Assembly (NCBI GenBank): GCA_964580235.1
Contig: CAZOJY010000091.1
Location: 1-15,132, forward strand
Direction of reading: 5' to 3'
Origin: G020348385 sp964580235
GTDB taxonomy: Bacteria; Acidobacteriota; Aminicenantia; Aminicenantales; Aminicenantaceae
Length of the DNA stretch: 15,132 nt
Shown: one piece after another, positions 7,472 to 14,875 of the stretch
How the letters are laid out: each line of letters opens with the position of its first letter
Numbering within the stretch: position 1 is the stretch's first letter
The notes under the pieces: generated by a model
Told to the model about the DNA's origin: nothing
Database searches by the model: none
The model's input: the letters and a program-made list of their open reading frames with translations, nothing else
Made by a program: the position numbers and the translations under genes

Positions 7472-10400
7472 CATTTCTCTCCTTTTAGGATTTGGGGGAC
7501 GTCGATTCCCCATGGCAAAATTTCTTCTTTTTCCGCTTTTTCCAACTCAACATTCAAGCACAGGCTCTGCAGCTCACGAATGAGCACGTTGACCGATTCA
7601 GGAAGCCCTGGTGTGAAATCCAAATCACCTTTTACGATAGCCTCATATATCTTGGCTCTCCCCTCCACATCATCTGATTTGGCAGTCAGGAGTTCCTGCA
7701 GGGTGAAGGCTGCACCATAAGCTTCCAATGCCCAGACTTCCATCTCTCCAAACCGCTGACCTCCAAATTGGGCTTTTCCTCCTAATGGCTGCTGTGTGAT
7801 GAGGGAGTATGGTCCGGTCGAACGCGCATGAATTTTATCATCGACCAAGTGATATAACTTCATGATGTAAATGTACCCCACGGTCACCTTATGATCCAGC
7901 AATTCACCGGTTATCCCATCATAGAGGGGAAGTTTCCCTGATTCAGGCAATTCGGCTTTTTTTAACAACTCTTTTATTTCTGTTTCTGAAATCCCATCAA
8001 AAACAGGGGTAGAAATCCAAATCCCAAGGTTTTTTGATGCCCAGCCAAGGTGTGTTTCCAAAATCTGTCCCACATTCATACGAGATGGCACCCCCAGCGG
8101 ATTCAGGACGATTTCTACAGGTGTCCCATCAGGAAGACAGGGCATGTCTTCTTCGGGAACGATCTTAGCGATTATCCCTTTGTTTCCATGGCGTCCTGAT
8201 ACTTTATCCCCAACAGAAAGTTTTCGTTTCATGGCAATGTAAACTTTAATGACCTGAATGACACCCGGAGACAACTCGTCTCCCTTTTTGAGAATTTCAA
8301 TTTTTTCCTTTACATCCGCCTTAAGAGCTTCGATCTGTCTATTAACTTTCTTTTCTATGTCTTTAACTCCATAGTCTCTCTTAGCATCGGTTTTAAGCTT
8401 GAGTTTGGAAATATTTTGTGGTCCCAATTTTTCCAATACAGTCTCAGTTACTTTCAACCCTTTTTTCAGGGAAATATTTCCAATTTTTTGCTCCTTGGGT
8501 ACGACCTCATTTTTCAGGATATTCTTAATTCTCCTCCACTTCTCTATCTCAAGAATGCTGGTCTCATCTTCCAGGTTTCTCTTCATCCTCCTAATTTCAT
8601 CCCCCTCGATGGATTTCGCCCTAGGACCCTTTTCGACACCTCTGCGAGAAAAGATTCTCACATCGATCACGGTCCCCTCGATACCTGGGGAACAATATAA
8701 AGAAGCATCTTTTACATCCAAGGCTTTCTCCCCGAATATGGCTTTCAATAATTTTTCCTCAGGAGAAAGTTGAGTTTCTCCTTTTGGGGCCACCTTGCCC
8801 ACTAAGATATCTCCAGATTTCACAAGAGCGCCAATTCTGACAATTCCGTTTTCATCCAGATTCCGGAGGAGATTTTCAGGGACATTCGGGATGTCTCTTG
8901 TGATTTCTTCGGGACCCAACTTTGTATCTCGAGCCTCGAGAGATTCTTCGACGATATGAATGGAAGTAAAAATGTCTTCCTTAATCAACTTCTCACTTAC
9001 GATGATTGCATCTTCAAAGTTATAACCTCTCCATGGCATAAAAGCACACAGAACATTCCGGCCAAGGGATAATTCGCCCAGTTCTGTACAAGAGCTGTCG
9101 GCTAAAACCTGCCCCGTTTCCACGCGGTCTCCCTTCCTCACAATCGGACGATGAGTCAAACAGGTGTTTTGATTGGTTCTTAAAAACTTTGTCAGGATGT
9201 AAAGATCTGTGCCCACTTCATACTTGTTGGCGCCGTTTTTTTCATCCACTCTGATCAATATTCTGTCGGCATCCACAAATTCTACGATCCCAGGTCGCCT
9301 GCAAATGATGACATCCCCAGAGCCTTTGGCAACCATATGTTCGATGCCTGTTCCCACCAAAGGAGCCTCTGGTTTGAGGAGCGGAACGGCTTGTCTTTGC
9401 ATGTTTGAACCCATAAGAGCCCTGTTGGCATCATCATGTTCCAAGAAAGGAATGAGAGAAGTAGACAGGGATACAAGCTGTTTGGGAGAGACATCCATGT
9501 AGTTGATTTGCTCCCGAGGAAGGGTTTTAAAATTTCCTGCCTGTCTGGCACTCACCATTTCATTGATAAAATTTCCTTTTTCATCTACAGGGGCGTTCGC
9601 TTGCGCTATATTATATCGCTCTTCTTCCCATGCTGTGAGGTAGAAACAGTAAGCCTCAGACAAAGGGAGCTGTTTGCTGTTGCTCTTTTTCAGCTTTGTT
9701 GTAGCTTTTTCCAGTTCTCGTTTTTCAACCACTTCTCCCACTTTGAACGTACTGTTGCCAGGATGGAGAATTTTCACATAGTCGACAATCTTGGCATTTT
9801 CAACCTTGCGGTAAGGGGTTTCGACAAATCCAAATTCGTTCACTCGAGCAAAACTACTGAGAGAAGAAATCAACCCGATGTTGGGTCCTTCAGGTGTTTC
9901 GATAGGACATATTCTTCCGTAATGAGAGCCCTGGATATCCCGGACCTCAAAACCGGCTCTCTCACGGCTCAATCCCCCAGGACCCAAAGCACTCAGCCTT
10001 CTTTTGTGTGTAACTTCCGCAAGGCTGTTTATCTGGTCCATGAACTGGGAGAGTTGAGAGCTGCCAAAAAATTCTTTTAGGGCTGCGATAACCGGCTTGG
10101 AGTTGATCAGATCCTGGGGCATTGCTGACGCGAGATCTTGCGCGACAGTCATCTTTTCCTTGATCGTTCGTTCCATCCGCGTTAAACCGATCCGGAAAGC
10201 ATTCTCCACTAATTCCCCGACTGATCGAACCCGCCTGTTTCCAAGGTGGTCGATATCATCCACTTCCCCTTCACCTCCTCTTAGACGAAGCAGATACTGA
10301 ATGACTTCGACAAAATCTAGCGGCGTCAATGTTTTTTCCTCTAAGGATGTGTCCATACCAAGCTTGATATTCATTTTCAGGCGGCCGATTCTCGAAAAAT

Positions 10401-11754
10401 TATACCTTTGTGGATTAAAAAACAGGTTGTGAAAAAGGCCGTGTGCACTCTCGAGCGTATGAGGCTCACCCGGCCTCAGTTTTTTATAGATTTCACCTAG
10501 GGCCTGATTGGTATCCGTACTATGGTCCTTTTTTAATGTATTAAGAATAAGATCAGCGGTTTCATTTTCAGCGGGGAAAAAAACGTCGATAGGTTCCGTT
10601 GTTGTGCTCAGCTTTTCCAGTTTTTCCTCATTCAATTCTTCGTACTTTTCGCAAACATCTGGGGCAGGCGTAATGGATGTGGCTCCAGGGAATTCCTTTT
10701 TGGAAAGAATGACTTTTTCAATTTTAAGTTCTTTTAGCGTGGCTAAATCTTCTTTATTGATTTTTTTGCCTGGATGGAAAATCACCTTTTTTGAAGAAGG
10801 ATGAATAATTTCCTTACCTAAAGCTTTGCCGATCAAACTTTCCGAAACGTCCCAGTAGATCTTCCCATCTTCAGGGAGGAGCTTGAAAACTTTGAAAAAG
10901 AGCCGAAGAATTTCTGCGTCAGATCCAAAACCCAATGCTCTCAGAAACACGGTCGCTAAAAACTTTTTCTTTCGATCAAGTCGGGCATACATGATGTTTT
11001 TTGTGTCATATTCGAACTCAACCCAAGCACCTCTATAAGGAATAATTTTTCCTATGAAAAAACCCTTCGTGTCTCCCGGCCGGAAAAAAGCCCCTGGGGA
11101 TCTTTGGAGCTGGCTGACGACCACTCTTTCAATTCCATTAAAGATGAACGTTCCTTTGTCGGTCATCAGAGGAATATCACCAAAATATACTTCTTGTTCT
11201 TTTATGTGTTTCAGTCTTTTTGCCTTAGTGGTGGCATCTTTTTCCCATGAGATCAATCTCACCTTTATCCTGAGAGGAACGGAAAAAGTGTATCCCTTCT
11301 GAAGGCATTCATTCGGTGTGTATTTCAATTTGAGATTCACGCTGTCCCCGCAGTGGTCACACAACGACACTTGTATCTTTTTGATGGACCCACAGTAGGG
11401 ACAGATCTCCTTCTCAGTTAGCTCGACATCAGGGGGAAGAAGTGTATCACACCCCTTGCATTTTCGCCTGGCATTCTCGACGCCTTTTAATCGCCCGCAT
11501 TTGCACTCCCAATTGCCGATAGAATAATTGATAAAATCCAGCTGAGTGGTCTCTTTGAAATCAGACACCGGAAAAACATCTTTAAATGCCGCTTGCAGCC
11601 CAACATCCTTTCTCTCTTCAGGCAACAAATCCATCTGCAGGAAATCTGCATAGGACAGTTTCTGAATGGCCAGAAGGTCAGGCATCGGAAAGGCGCTTTC
11701 TATTTTAGAAAAATCGAGCCTTTCACGATAAATATGATCGGTTTCTTCTTGCAT
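7471..11754 (-). CDS. rpoB: DNA-directed RNA polymerase subunit beta
   Basis: Beta, 1427 residues against 1342 in E. coli, is the other large subunit of RNA polymerase and the rifampicin target. Landmarks are IPLMTDKGTFIFNG (about 194-207), RPGEP with NLFF (about 427-446), the rifampicin region GSSQLSQFMDQ to SALGPGG (564-594), ETPEGPNIGLI (619-629), GDKVSGRHGNKG (1182-1193), and GGKAQFGGQRFGEMEVWALE (1325-1344). An SI2-like insertion spans about 1031-1155. Extra to E. coli are an eight-cysteine insertion (about 81-143), an insertion of about 43 residues (about 659-701) and a C-terminal tail of about 20 residues ending in ILKGEK. GGGAG lies six bases before the ATG. The gene starts 20 nt after rplL and its TGA stop overlaps the rpoC start. 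Normally present core motifs all look intact. Confidence 0.98.
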   Translation of the reverse strand: MQEETDHIYRERLDFSKIESAFPMPDLLAIQKLSYADFLQMDLLPEERKDVGLQAAFKDVFPVSDFKETTQLDFINYSIGNWECKCGRLKGVENARRKCKGCDTLLPPDVELTEKEICPYCGSIKKIQVSLCDHCGDSVNLKLKYTPNECLQKGYTFSVPLRIKVRLISWEKDATTKAKRLKHIKEQEVYFGDIPLMTDKGTFIFNGIERVVVSQLQRSPGAFFRPGDTKGFFIGKIIPYRGAWVEFEYDTKNIMYARLDRKKKFLATVFLRALGFGSDAEILRLFFKVFKLLPEDGKIYWDVSESLIGKALGKEIIHPSSKKVIFHPGKKINKEDLATLKELKIEKVILSKKEFPGATSITPAPDVCEKYEELNEEKLEKLSTTTEPIDVFFPAENETADLILNTLKKDHSTDTNQALGEIYKKLRPGEPHTLESAHGLFHNLFFNPQRYNFSRIGRLKMNIKLGMDTSLEEKTLTPLDFVEVIQYLLRLRGGEGEVDDIDHLGNRRVRSVGELVENAFRIGLTRMERTIKEKMTVAQDLASAMPQDLINSKPVIAALKEFFGSSQLSQFMDQINSLAEVTHKRRLSALGPGGLSRERAGFEVRDIQGSHYGRICPIETPEGPNIGLISSLSSFARVNEFGFVETPYRKVENAKIVDYVKILHPGNSTFKVGEVVEKRELEKATTKLKKSNSKQLPLSEAYCFYLTAWEEERYNIAQANAPVDEKGNFINEMVSARQAGNFKTLPREQINYMDVSPKQLVSLSTSLIPFLEHDDANRALMGSNMQRQAVPLLKPEAPLVGTGIEHMVAKGSGDVIICRRPGIVEFVDADRILIRVDEKNGANKYEVGTDLYILTKFLRTNQNTCLTHRPIVRKGDRVETGQVLADSSCTELGELSLGRNVLCAFMPWRGYNFEDAIIVSEKLIKEDIFTSIHIVEESLEARDTKLGPEEITRDIPNVPENLLRNLDENGIVRIGALVKSGDILVGKVAPKGETQLSPEEKLLKAIFGEKALDVKDASLYCSPGIEGTVIDVRIFSRRGVEKGPRAKSIEGDEIRRMKRNLEDETSILEIEKWRRIKNILKNEVVPKEQKIGNISLKKGLKVTETVLEKLGPQNISKLKLKTDAKRDYGVKDIEKKVNRQIEALKADVKEKIEILKKGDELSPGVIQVIKVYIAMKRKLSVGDKVSGRHGNKGIIAKIVPEEDMPCLPDGTPVEIVLNPLGVPSRMNVGQILETHLGWASKNLGIWISTPVFDGISETEIKELLKKAELPESGKLPLYDGITGELLDHKVTVGYIYIMKLYHLVDDKIHARSTGPYSLITQQPLGGKAQFGGQRFGEMEVWALEAYGAAFTLQELLTAKSDDVEGRAKIYEAIVKGDLDFTPGLPESVNVLIRELQSLCLNVELEKAEKEEILPWGIDVPQILKGEK
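11326..11514 (-). other. Cysteine-rich, probably zinc-binding insertion in RpoB (residues about 81-143)
   Basis: Between the conserved FINYSIG and the KYTPNEC...TFSVPLR strand, where E. coli and B. subtilis have only a few residues, this RpoB has about 60. It has eight cysteines in four pairs: Cys84/86 (CxC), Cys99/102 (CKGC), Cys118/121 (CPYC) and Cys132/135 (CDHC), separated by 12, 15 and 10 residues. The pattern suggests two four-cysteine zinc sites (zinc-ribbon or rubredoxin-knuckle type). The reading frame is continuous on both sides, so this is a domain insertion and not a frameshift. Zinc binding is inferred from the pattern only. Confidence 0.75.
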
Positions 11755-11774
11755 ATTAGGCTCCCAAAAGAAAA

Positions 11775-12221
11775 TTATTGAATTTCGATTTCGGCCCCCA
11801 CTTCCTCGAATTTTTTCTTAATTTCCTCAGCTTCTTCTTTTGAAACATTTTCTTTGACTGCCTTGGGTGCGCTATCCACCAAATCTTTGGCCTCTTTCAA
11901 CCCGAGACTTGTTACCTCTCTGACGGTTTTGATCACATTGATCTTCTTGTCACCCACACTCTTCAATACGATATTGAACTCAGACTTTTCTGCCTCTGCC
12001 TGAGCCTCTCCCTGCAGAGCTGCCGCACCGGGAACGGCCATGGAGACAGCGGCCGTGGATGCACTCACACCGTACCTGTCTTCAAATTCCTTGATGTAAT
12101 CAGCAAGCTCCAGGACGGTAAGGTTATCCAAATGTTCAAAGAACTGTTCTTTCGTGAGTTTTGTTTTAGCTTTTTTTCCCTTCATGGTCTCACTAGCTTC
12201 TTTTGTTTGTGCTTTGGGCAT
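11775..12221 (-). CDS. rplL: 50S ribosomal protein L7/L12
   Basis: L12, 148 residues, is the multi-copy stalk protein that recruits and stimulates EF-G, EF-Tu, IF2 and RF3. The N-terminal dimer domain LTKEQFFEHLDNLTVLELAD (about 22-41) is followed by an Ala/Glu-rich hinge. The C-terminal factor-binding domain runs from FNIVLKSVGDKKINVIKTVR through LGLKEAKDLVDSAPKAVKE to the end. The start is ATG 12221, five bases after GGAGG; a TTG at 12233 is in frame but lies within the ribosome binding site. This start leaves a lysine-rich extension of about 20 residues before the usual first helix (most family members are 120-130 long). An internal ATG at Met13 has no good binding site. The gene follows rplJ by 14 nt and is 20 nt before rpoB, with no attenuator between. 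Confidence 0.96.
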   Translation of the reverse strand: MPKAQTKEASETMKGKKAKTKLTKEQFFEHLDNLTVLELADYIKEFEDRYGVSASTAAVSMAVPGAAALQGEAQAEAEKSEFNIVLKSVGDKKINVIKTVREVTSLGLKEAKDLVDSAPKAVKENVSKEEAEEIKKKFEEVGAEIEIQ

Positions 12222-12235
12222 TTTTACCTCCAACC

Positions 12236-12754
12236 TTATTTTTTAGATTTAAGTTGACTCAACAACCGGCCTAGACTTTCCATAGGCGTTTGCCAAGTCC
12301 TTAATAAATTCATTAAAGGATTTGCCATGAGAAATCCTATTTTGGCTATCAGATCTTCCCGTGAGGTCAGATTGGCGATATCCTCGAACTGGTCTTCTTG
12401 TAGGAATTGACCTTCCAGCAACCCCGCTTTAAATTTCAAAACTCTATGCTGTTTAGAAAAATCCTTGAGTATCCCGGCTAACTGCAAAGGATTTTCAGAA
12501 GCAAAGGCTATCGCTGTGGGGCCTCTAAAATGTCCTTTCAAACCTTCAGGGAGCTCTTCTGTTAATGCTCTTAAGGCCAGGCGATTTTTTACGACCTTCA
12601 TCAGAAAGGAATTTTCATGCAACTGTCTTCTCAATTGCATCGTTTTTGCAACTGGCATGTTGATAAAGTCAAAGAGAAAAAAAGAGTCATACTTTGCGAA
12701 ATTTGTGTTGATCTCTTTGACCAAGCTTTCTTTTTTCTCTTTGTTTACATTCAT
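12236..12754 (-). CDS. rplJ: 50S ribosomal protein L10
   Basis: L10, 172 residues, anchors L12 dimers to 23S rRNA at the base of the ribosomal stalk. The rRNA-binding N-terminal domain contains the typical FFLFDFINMPVAKTMQLRRQL and VVKNRLALRAL, then LKGHFRGPTAIAFASENP. The C-terminal helix that holds L12 follows a SREDLIAKIGFLMANPLMNLL segment. The ATG is eight bases after TAGGAG, whose TAG is the rplA stop codon, so reinitiation after rplA is likely. In E. coli an L10-L12 complex represses by binding a long leader upstream of rplJ; here only 11 nt separate rplA and rplJ, so any such control must use another site. The match to the family in length and sequence is clear. Confidence 0.97.
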   Translation of the reverse strand: MNVNKEKKESLVKEINTNFAKYDSFFLFDFINMPVAKTMQLRRQLHENSFLMKVVKNRLALRALTEELPEGLKGHFRGPTAIAFASENPLQLAGILKDFSKQHRVLKFKAGLLEGQFLQEDQFEDIANLTSREDLIAKIGFLMANPLMNLLRTWQTPMESLGRLLSQLKSKK

Positions 12755-12765
12755 CAGTCAATCTC

Positions 12766-13458
12766 CTATCGTTCAAAAACAGCCTCAGATATCCGCACAG
12801 AAGGCCCCATTGTGGAGGACACATGGATGTTTCTGACAAACTTGCCTTTGGCCGCAGGGGGTTTGGCCTGCAGAACTGCCTGGATAAAAGCCTTGATGTT
12901 TTCAACGAGTTTTTCTTCCGAAAAAGACACTTTTCCCATAGGGGAATGAATGACGGCTGTTTTATCGACGCGAAATTCCACACGTCCTGATTTTATTTCA
13001 TTAACCGCTTTTTGCACCTCAAAAGTGACCGTTCCTGTTTTAGGATTCGGCATAAGCCCCTTTGGGCCGAGAATACGGCCAAGTTTCCCAACATTCTTCA
13101 TCATATCAGGCGTTGCGATAACTGAATCAAAATCTGCCCAGCCTTTGGCAATTTTTTCCACGAGCTCCTCTGATCCGACATGGTCAGCTCCTGCTTCCTC
13201 CGCTTCTTTAATTTTTTCTCCAGAAGCAATAACACATATTGTTTTTGACTTCCCGGTCCCATGGGGAAGCACAATCGTGCCTCTCACCATTTGATCGGAA
13301 TGCTTAGGATCTACGCCTAAGCGCAGAGAAATATCTACGGACTCATCGAATTTTACAAAACTCAATTTTTTCACGAGGCCGATGGCATCCTCCAAAGAAT
13401 ATTCTTGTTTTTCCACCAATTCCTTTGATTTTTTATAGTTTTTCCCTCTCTTAGCCAC
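12766..13458 (-). CDS. rplA: 50S ribosomal protein L1
   Basis: L1, 230 residues, forms the mobile L1 stalk on 23S rRNA that helps release E-site tRNA. The sequence begins (M)AKRGKNYKKSKELVEKQEYS and contains ILGPKGLMPNPKTGTV, the family signature, with VRGTIVLPHGTGK earlier and an IHVSSTMGPSVRI end. The start is GTG at 13458: it gives the expected MAKRGK opening, and GGAG lies seven bases upstream. A longer in-frame reading from 13515 runs inside rplK and is not supported. The GTG sits eight bases inside rplK (GTGGCTAA, whose TAA is the rplK stop), so the two are very likely translationally coupled. L1 represses its own operon in E. coli through a leader site that I cannot see here. Confidence 0.97.
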   Translation of the reverse strand: MAKRGKNYKKSKELVEKQEYSLEDAIGLVKKLSFVKFDESVDISLRLGVDPKHSDQMVRGTIVLPHGTGKSKTICVIASGEKIKEAEEAGADHVGSEELVEKIAKGWADFDSVIATPDMMKNVGKLGRILGPKGLMPNPKTGTVTFEVQKAVNEIKSGRVEFRVDKTAVIHSPMGKVSFSEEKLVENIKAFIQAVLQAKPPAAKGKFVRNIHVSSTMGPSVRISEAVFER

Positions 13459-13882
13459 TGACAATCTCCAGTCCCATATTTTTTGCTGTCCCGATAATAA
13501 TTTTCTTTGCAGCATCTATATCGTAGGCATTAAGATCCAGCATTTTTTGCTTTGCGATCTCTTCAACTTGTCTTTCGGTTACCTTTCCGACTTTTTCTTT
13601 ATTCGGCTCTCCCGATCCTTTTGCGATTCCCGCTGCCTTTTTGAGCAGGAAAGATGCAGGGGGAGATTTCATGGTGAAATTAAATGTTCGGTTTTTAAAC
13701 ACAGATATTACGACAGGAATGATGGTTCCGGCTTCCATTTTGTTTGTCCTGTCGTTGAATTGGCGGACAAAATCCATGATGTTAACATTGTGTTGACCGA
13801 GGGCAGGACCCACGGGGGGAGCTGGGCTGGCCTGACCGGCTTCTATTTGAAGCTTTATTCTCGCCACGACTTCTTTTGCCAT
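13451..13882 (-). CDS. rplK: 50S ribosomal protein L11
   Basis: L11, 143 residues, binds the GTPase-associated centre of 23S rRNA and is the site at which thiostrepton acts; it also helps RelA sense stalled ribosomes. The N-terminal domain shows ARIKLQIEAGQASPAPPVGP and ALGQHNVNIMDFVRQFN. The RNA-binding C-terminal domain includes SPPASFLLKKAAGIAKGSG and the final DIDAAKKIIIGTAKNMGLEI. The prolines of the linker region (PAPPVGP) are kept. The ATG follows AGGAG at six bases, within TAGGAG whose TAG ends nusG, leaving a 9-nt gap. The 3' end overlaps rplA by eight bases. Confidence 0.98.
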   Translation of the reverse strand: MAKEVVARIKLQIEAGQASPAPPVGPALGQHNVNIMDFVRQFNDRTNKMEAGTIIPVVISVFKNRTFNFTMKSPPASFLLKKAAGIAKGSGEPNKEKVGKVTERQVEEIAKQKMLDLNAYDIDAAKKIIIGTAKNMGLEIVSG

Positions 13883-13891
13883 TTTTTTCTC

Positions 13892-14422
13892 CTAAATTTT
13901 CTCGACCTGCAAAAATTCTAACTCGACAGGGGTAGAACGCCCAAATATTGTCACGAGGACCTTTAATGTATTCCTTTCATGGTTGACCTCCTCAACGATT
14001 CCGTTGAAGTTAAAAAAAGGGCCATCTATGATTCGGACCGCTTCCCCTTTTTCAAAAGAATGCTTCGGCTTAGGCTTCTCCGAGGTGGTCTCCATGTGCT
14101 CTACGATTTGTTTAACCTCATCCTTGTTAAGAGGAGTAGGACGTTTGCCAGAACCCACAAAACCCGTTACTTTAGGAGTTTCTCGAATGATATGCCAGTT
14201 TTCATCACTCATCTCCATTTCAACCAAAATGTACCCGGGATAGGACCTTTTTGTGGAAACCACCTTTTTCCCGGCTTTGATTTCGACAATTCCTTCGGTA
14301 GGAATGATGATCTTTCCAATTTGATCCTGGATATTTAAGTCTAACGCTCTTTCCCGAATAGATTCGGCAACAAAGTTCTCAAATCCGGAATACGTATGAA
14401 CGACAAACCAATCTTTAGACAT
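13892..14422 (-). CDS. nusG: Transcription termination/antitermination factor NusG
   Basis: NusG, 176 residues, binds the RNA polymerase clamp, reduces pausing, and links RNA polymerase to Rho or to the ribosomal protein S10. The NGN domain (about 4-115) opens with WFVVHTYSGFE and contains KRSYPGYILVEMEM and the FVGSGKRPTPL turn. A short charged linker (about 112-125) leads to the KOW domain FEKGEAVRIIDGPFFNFNGIVE up to the C-terminus. Length is normal and there is no extra inserted domain. The start ATG is 13 nt after the secE stop. Its ribosome binding site is poor (GTTGAGAT), so it may depend on coupling to secE, its usual upstream partner. Confidence 0.97.
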   Translation of the reverse strand: MSKDWFVVHTYSGFENFVAESIRERALDLNIQDQIGKIIIPTEGIVEIKAGKKVVSTKRSYPGYILVEMEMSDENWHIIRETPKVTGFVGSGKRPTPLNKDEVKQIVEHMETTSEKPKPKHSFEKGEAVRIIDGPFFNFNGIVEEVNHERNTLKVLVTIFGRSTPVELEFLQVEKI

Positions 14423-14435
14423 TTTTTATCTCAAC

Positions 14436-14648
14436 TTATCCAAAAAAAGCTTTAATTTTAGTGATAACCCATGAGAAAACTACATCCATAAAGAACAGAT
14501 AGAAGCCAAAAAAGATCGTTGCAAAAATTACGACGATGGTTGTGCTGTAAACTTCGTTTTTTGAAGGCCATGTCACTTTTTTCAATTCTGCTCGGACCTC
14601 TCTCAGGAAAGGGATGAAACGCCTATGCCATTTTACTTTTTGACTCAT
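14436..14648 (-). CDS. secE: Preprotein translocase subunit SecE
   Basis: SecE, 70 residues, clamps the SecY channel in the inner membrane. This is the short form with one membrane helix, as in most bacteria other than E. coli (which has three). The amphipathic region EVRAELKKVTWPSKNEV (about 17-33) carries the family signature; the single hydrophobic helix is about 37-60 (TTIVVIFATIFFGFYLFFMD and on). AAGGAAC lies just upstream of the ATG. It follows tRNA-Trp by 73 nt and precedes nusG by 13 nt, the usual secE-nusG pair. No other candidate fits. Confidence 0.97.
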   Translation of the reverse strand: MSQKVKWHRRFIPFLREVRAELKKVTWPSKNEVYSTTIVVIFATIFFGFYLFFMDVVFSWVITKIKAFFG

Positions 14649-14721
14649 TTTTGTTCCTTTTTATTTTGAAGTAATAACAGGAAATCTTCTGTCGCTATCT
14701 ACCAAAATAATTATGAGCATC

Positions 14722-14798
14722 TGGCAGGTGAGGCAGGACTCGAACCCGCAACCTTCGGTTTTGGAGACCGGTGCTCTAACCAATTGAGCTACTCACCT
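14722..14798 (-). tRNA. trnW: tRNA-Trp (anticodon CCA)
   Basis: A complete 77-nt tRNA with encoded 3' CCA. The acceptor stem AGGTGAG/CTCACCT pairs at all seven positions, the discriminator base is G as in E. coli tRNA-Trp, the D stem is GCTC/GAGC, the T stem GCGGG/CCTGC has one G-U pair, and the T loop is TTCGAGT. The anticodon loop CTCCAAA places CCA at 34-36. The segment from AGAGCACC through CTCCAAAACCG is identical to E. coli tRNA-Trp. The uppermost pair of the anticodon stem (27-43) is C-A, a mismatch. The location between L33 and SecE is the usual one in many bacteria. Confidence 0.97.
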
Positions 14799-14875
14799 AC
14801 CTCTCTCTTCTTGCCTCCTTTATTGCTTATTTTGATCATCTAATTCTAGCTATAATTTATTTAATATGTGGATTG

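Noticed and set aside
7472..7513. In-frame upstream extension of rpoC by 14 residues (MGNRRPPNPKRREM), or by 13 if the ATG at 7474 is the true start
   Set aside because: It lies inside the rpoB 3' end, has no family similarity, and the ATG pair at 7474/7471 has the Shine-Dalgarno AAAAGGAG.
14799..14875. Possible promoter before tRNA-Trp (GTGACA and a TTATAG/TATAGC box in AT-rich DNA)
   Set aside because: The spacing is 18-19 bases and the -10 match is weak; AT-rich DNA gives such matches easily. Left uncalled.
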